DNA from: Sporocytophaga myxococcoides DSM 11118
GTDB taxonomy: Bacteria; Bacteroidota; Bacteroidia; Cytophagales; Cytophagaceae
DNA length: 64,000 nt
Reading direction: 5' to 3'
Assembly (NCBI RefSeq): GCF_000426725.1
Contig: NZ_AUFX01000006.1
Coordinates: 62,001-126,000 of the forward strand
Part shown: positions 62,155 through 64,000 of the stretch, in pieces
How positions within the stretch are numbered: position 1 is the first letter of the stretch
How the letters are laid out: each line of letters starts with the position of its first letter
Made by a program: the position numbers and the translations under genes
The notes under the pieces: generated by a model
Told to the model about the DNA's origin: nothing
The model's input: the letters and a program-made list of their open reading frames with translations, nothing else
Database searches by the model: none

Positions 62155-64000
62155 ATGAGAGGATTATTTCTTCTTATAGTTTCTTTTTATATCCTCCCTC
62201 CTATAACTTCCGAAGTTTACGCAAAAACGGATTATAAGTTTTCTGCTCCCAATTATATAATCGGTGATGAATTTGCTGAAATTCAAATAGTCAGATTAAA
62301 CAATAAAGGGACTCCTGACTCTACCTTTAACGGAAAAACCGGATTTTATATCGACAAAGAGCTTAAAGTGTTGGAATTCATTAAAGGTAAGGCTCTGTAT
62401 ACCACCACCTTATTTGAATCCAGTGAAATTATTTTTAAACCTCAGGATCAGACAACATTATACAACATTAAAATAAGACATTTGCCTGATTGGCTGAGTA
62501 TTATTCCTCCATTGCTGGCAATTGCTTTGTCATTAATTTTTCATGAAGTCATTACATCTCTATTTTTAAGTGTTTTTGTAGGTGTATTATTATTAATAGG
62601 TTTTGAATTTTCAAATGTTATTCCAGCTTTTTTAAGGGTCATAGACTCATACATCTTAGAAGTTTTGAGAGACAGTAAACACCTTTCCCTTATCTCTTTT
62701 GCATTTATGGTTGGAGGAATGATTGCTCTCATTGCCAAAAATGGGGGCCTCACAGGACTAGTAAATAAAATTTCAGGTATTGCTCACTCTTCAAGAAGTG
62801 CGCAGCTTACCACGCTTTTTCTTAGTCTATCCATTTTCTTTGACAATTATGTCAATATTCTCATAGTAGGAAATACAATGAGACCAATAACGGATAAGTA
62901 TAAAGTTTCACGAGAGAAACTGGCATTTATTGTAAGTACAACTGCCGCCTCTGCTGCCTCACTGGCCTTTTTTACAACCTGGACCGGAGCTGAAATGGTT
63001 TATGTCCATGATGCGGCATCTTACCTCAGATTAGGTAATTCTGCATTTTCCATTTTTTTTAAATCACTCCAATATGCCTATTATCCAATCTTTATGTTGA
63101 TACTAACTTTTGTATTAATAGTATCTAAAAAAGATTTCAACAAAATGGCAGTTGCAGAGGTCAGTGCTCGAAGCGCAGGCATTAAAAATGAACAAAATGA
63201 TATATCCATTGAAAAAAATATAGAGAGAGATATTGTGGAAATTTTACATCCCGAGTCCCAAAACGGAGGCAAATGGATTAATGCCGCATTTCCGTTAATA
63301 GTACTTTTCTTCACAGCTATTGCAGGATTAATTATAACAGGGACGGAAAACATCTATCAGAAAATGCTTGGAAAAGGTATCCCTATAACCAGTCAAAATC
63401 TCTCAACTGTTTGGAAACATTTGTATGACTTTGATAACAAAAATATAAGCTTTTTTCCAAAACTTGGGGAATTGTTTGGTAATGGAGACTTTTATATTGC
63501 ACTACTTTGGTCTTCATTCTCAAGCCTTTTGACTGCCTTTCTATTAACCTTATTACATAAAAATTTATCCTTAAAAAGAACTACAGAAATCATGATTCAT
63601 GGTTTTCGGGTTATGTTATCAGCTATTATAATTCTGATTTTTTCCTGGTCACTTGCAGAAATCACAGAAGACCTCCATGCAACAGAATACCTTTCCTCAG
63701 TAATCACCGGAAATATTAAGCCTAGTCTTCTTCCCATTGTTAGTTTTCTGCTAGCCGCAACTTTTGCATTTTCTACAGGTTCAGTTTGGGGAGCCATGGC
63801 AATCTTATACCCATTGCTGGTGCCTGTGAGCTGGATGATTTCGGCATCTTCCGGACTATCAATGTCTGATACAGAAAGCGTTACCTATAATGTAATTTCA
63901 ACAATTTTAAGTGGTTCTGTATTTGGCATTCATTGTTCTCCTGTTTCGGACTCGACAATTATGAGTTCAATAGCCTCCGACTGCAATCATATTCAACATA
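62155..64000 (+). CDS. Na+/H+ antiporter NhaC family, 3' end beyond window
   Basis: The ATG at 62155 opens a frame that stays open to the window end (615 codons), so the protein is incomplete. A signal-like head (MRGLFLLIVSFYILPP) and a ~100-residue periplasmic part precede the first antiporter helix (LPDWLSIIPPLLAIALSLIF). About ten further membrane segments follow. The family block FFDNYVNILIVGNTMRPITD with its acidic and polar pore residues is present, as is the late GIHCSPVSDSTIMSS. NhaC-type proteins exchange protons for sodium or organic acids. The added periplasmic domain before the transporter is seen in Bacteroidota members. Confidence 0.85.
   Translation, partial: MRGLFLLIVSFYILPPITSEVYAKTDYKFSAPNYIIGDEFAEIQIVRLNNKGTPDSTFNGKTGFYIDKELKVLEFIKGKALYTTTLFESSEIIFKPQDQTTLYNIKIRHLPDWLSIIPPLLAIALSLIFHEVITSLFLSVFVGVLLLIGFEFSNVIPAFLRVIDSYILEVLRDSKHLSLISFAFMVGGMIALIAKNGGLTGLVNKISGIAHSSRSAQLTTLFLSLSIFFDNYVNILIVGNTMRPITDKYKVSREKLAFIVSTTAASAASLAFFTTWTGAEMVYVHDAASYLRLGNSAFSIFFKSLQYAYYPIFMLILTFVLIVSKKDFNKMAVAEVSARSAGIKNEQNDISIEKNIERDIVEILHPESQNGGKWINAAFPLIVLFFTAIAGLIITGTENIYQKMLGKGIPITSQNLSTVWKHLYDFDNKNISFFPKLGELFGNGDFYIALLWSSFSSLLTAFLLTLLHKNLSLKRTTEIMIHGFRVMLSAIIILIFSWSLAEITEDLHATEYLSSVITGNIKPSLLPIVSFLLAATFAFSTGSVWGAMAILYPLLVPVSWMISASSGLSMSDTESVTYNVISTILSGSVFGIHCSPVSDSTIMSSIASDCNHIQH

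Overview
The window looks like chromosome of a Bacteroidota bacterium, most likely Cytophagales (Cytophaga/Sporocytophaga-like). The evidence is the low GC content, the lack of Shine-Dalgarno sequences, promoters of the Bacteroidota type (TTTG, about 19 nt, TAnnTTTG), the gene order bamD-rpoZ-coaBC-DUF4835-recN, a division/cell-wall cluster that lacks murF and ddl, a PASTA-tailed FtsI, a two-gene methylmalonyl-CoA mutase, and a SulP transporter fused to a carbonic anhydrase. No tRNA, rRNA, insertion sequence, prophage or CRISPR array was seen.

Layout. 1-7 kb: a truncated secreted protein, an Omp85-type outer-membrane protein, the nitrogen pair glnK-amt, an SGNH hydrolase and a glycosyltransferase. 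7-11.5 kb: a degenerate HAD-like protein, then a minus-strand set made of a PepSY-like membrane protein, a histidine kinase, a response regulator and a porin-like barrel. 11.5-15.3 kb: a gene-poor stretch holding a SulP gene fragment, an FMN reductase, and the SulP-carbonic anhydrase fusion. 15.5-31.4 kb: the dcw operon on the minus strand, in transcription order mraZ, rsmH, ftsL, ftsI, murE, a four-helix-bundle (S23-type) gene, mraY, murD, ftsW, murG, murC, ftsQ, ftsA, ftsZ. A control region at 31.44-31.83 kb carries several 10-bp AAGTGG-type boxes around both the mraZ promoter and a divergent promoter for two secreted paralogs.

33-38 kb: a surface-glycan-like group (GT2, methyltransferase, a large membrane protein) and an alpha/beta hydrolase. 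38.7-44.4 kb: the most accessory-looking part. It holds a DUF2750 protein, a glutamine-synthetase-like ligase, an APH-fold kinase with an altered catalytic loop, a HAD-IIA phosphatase, a frameshifted cysteine-peptidase-like gene, and a pair of small acidic proteins. 44.5-51.9 kb: dnaA, mutA-mutB, a small unknown protein, a CBM9-like lipoprotein and fabI. 52-59 kb: the minus-strand series ostA-like, bamD, rpoZ, coaBC, DUF4835, an Sm-like small protein and recN. 59-64 kb: tilS, mdh, a methyltransferase and a Na+/H+ antiporter cut by the window end.

The main candidates for something new are the multi-box MraZ-like control region shared with the secreted paralogs, the S23-type gene placed inside the dcw operon, the ligase-kinase-phosphatase module at 39.4-42.7 kb, and the paired small proteins at 43.7-44.4 kb. 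All functions are read from sequence and memory of families; no database search was possible.
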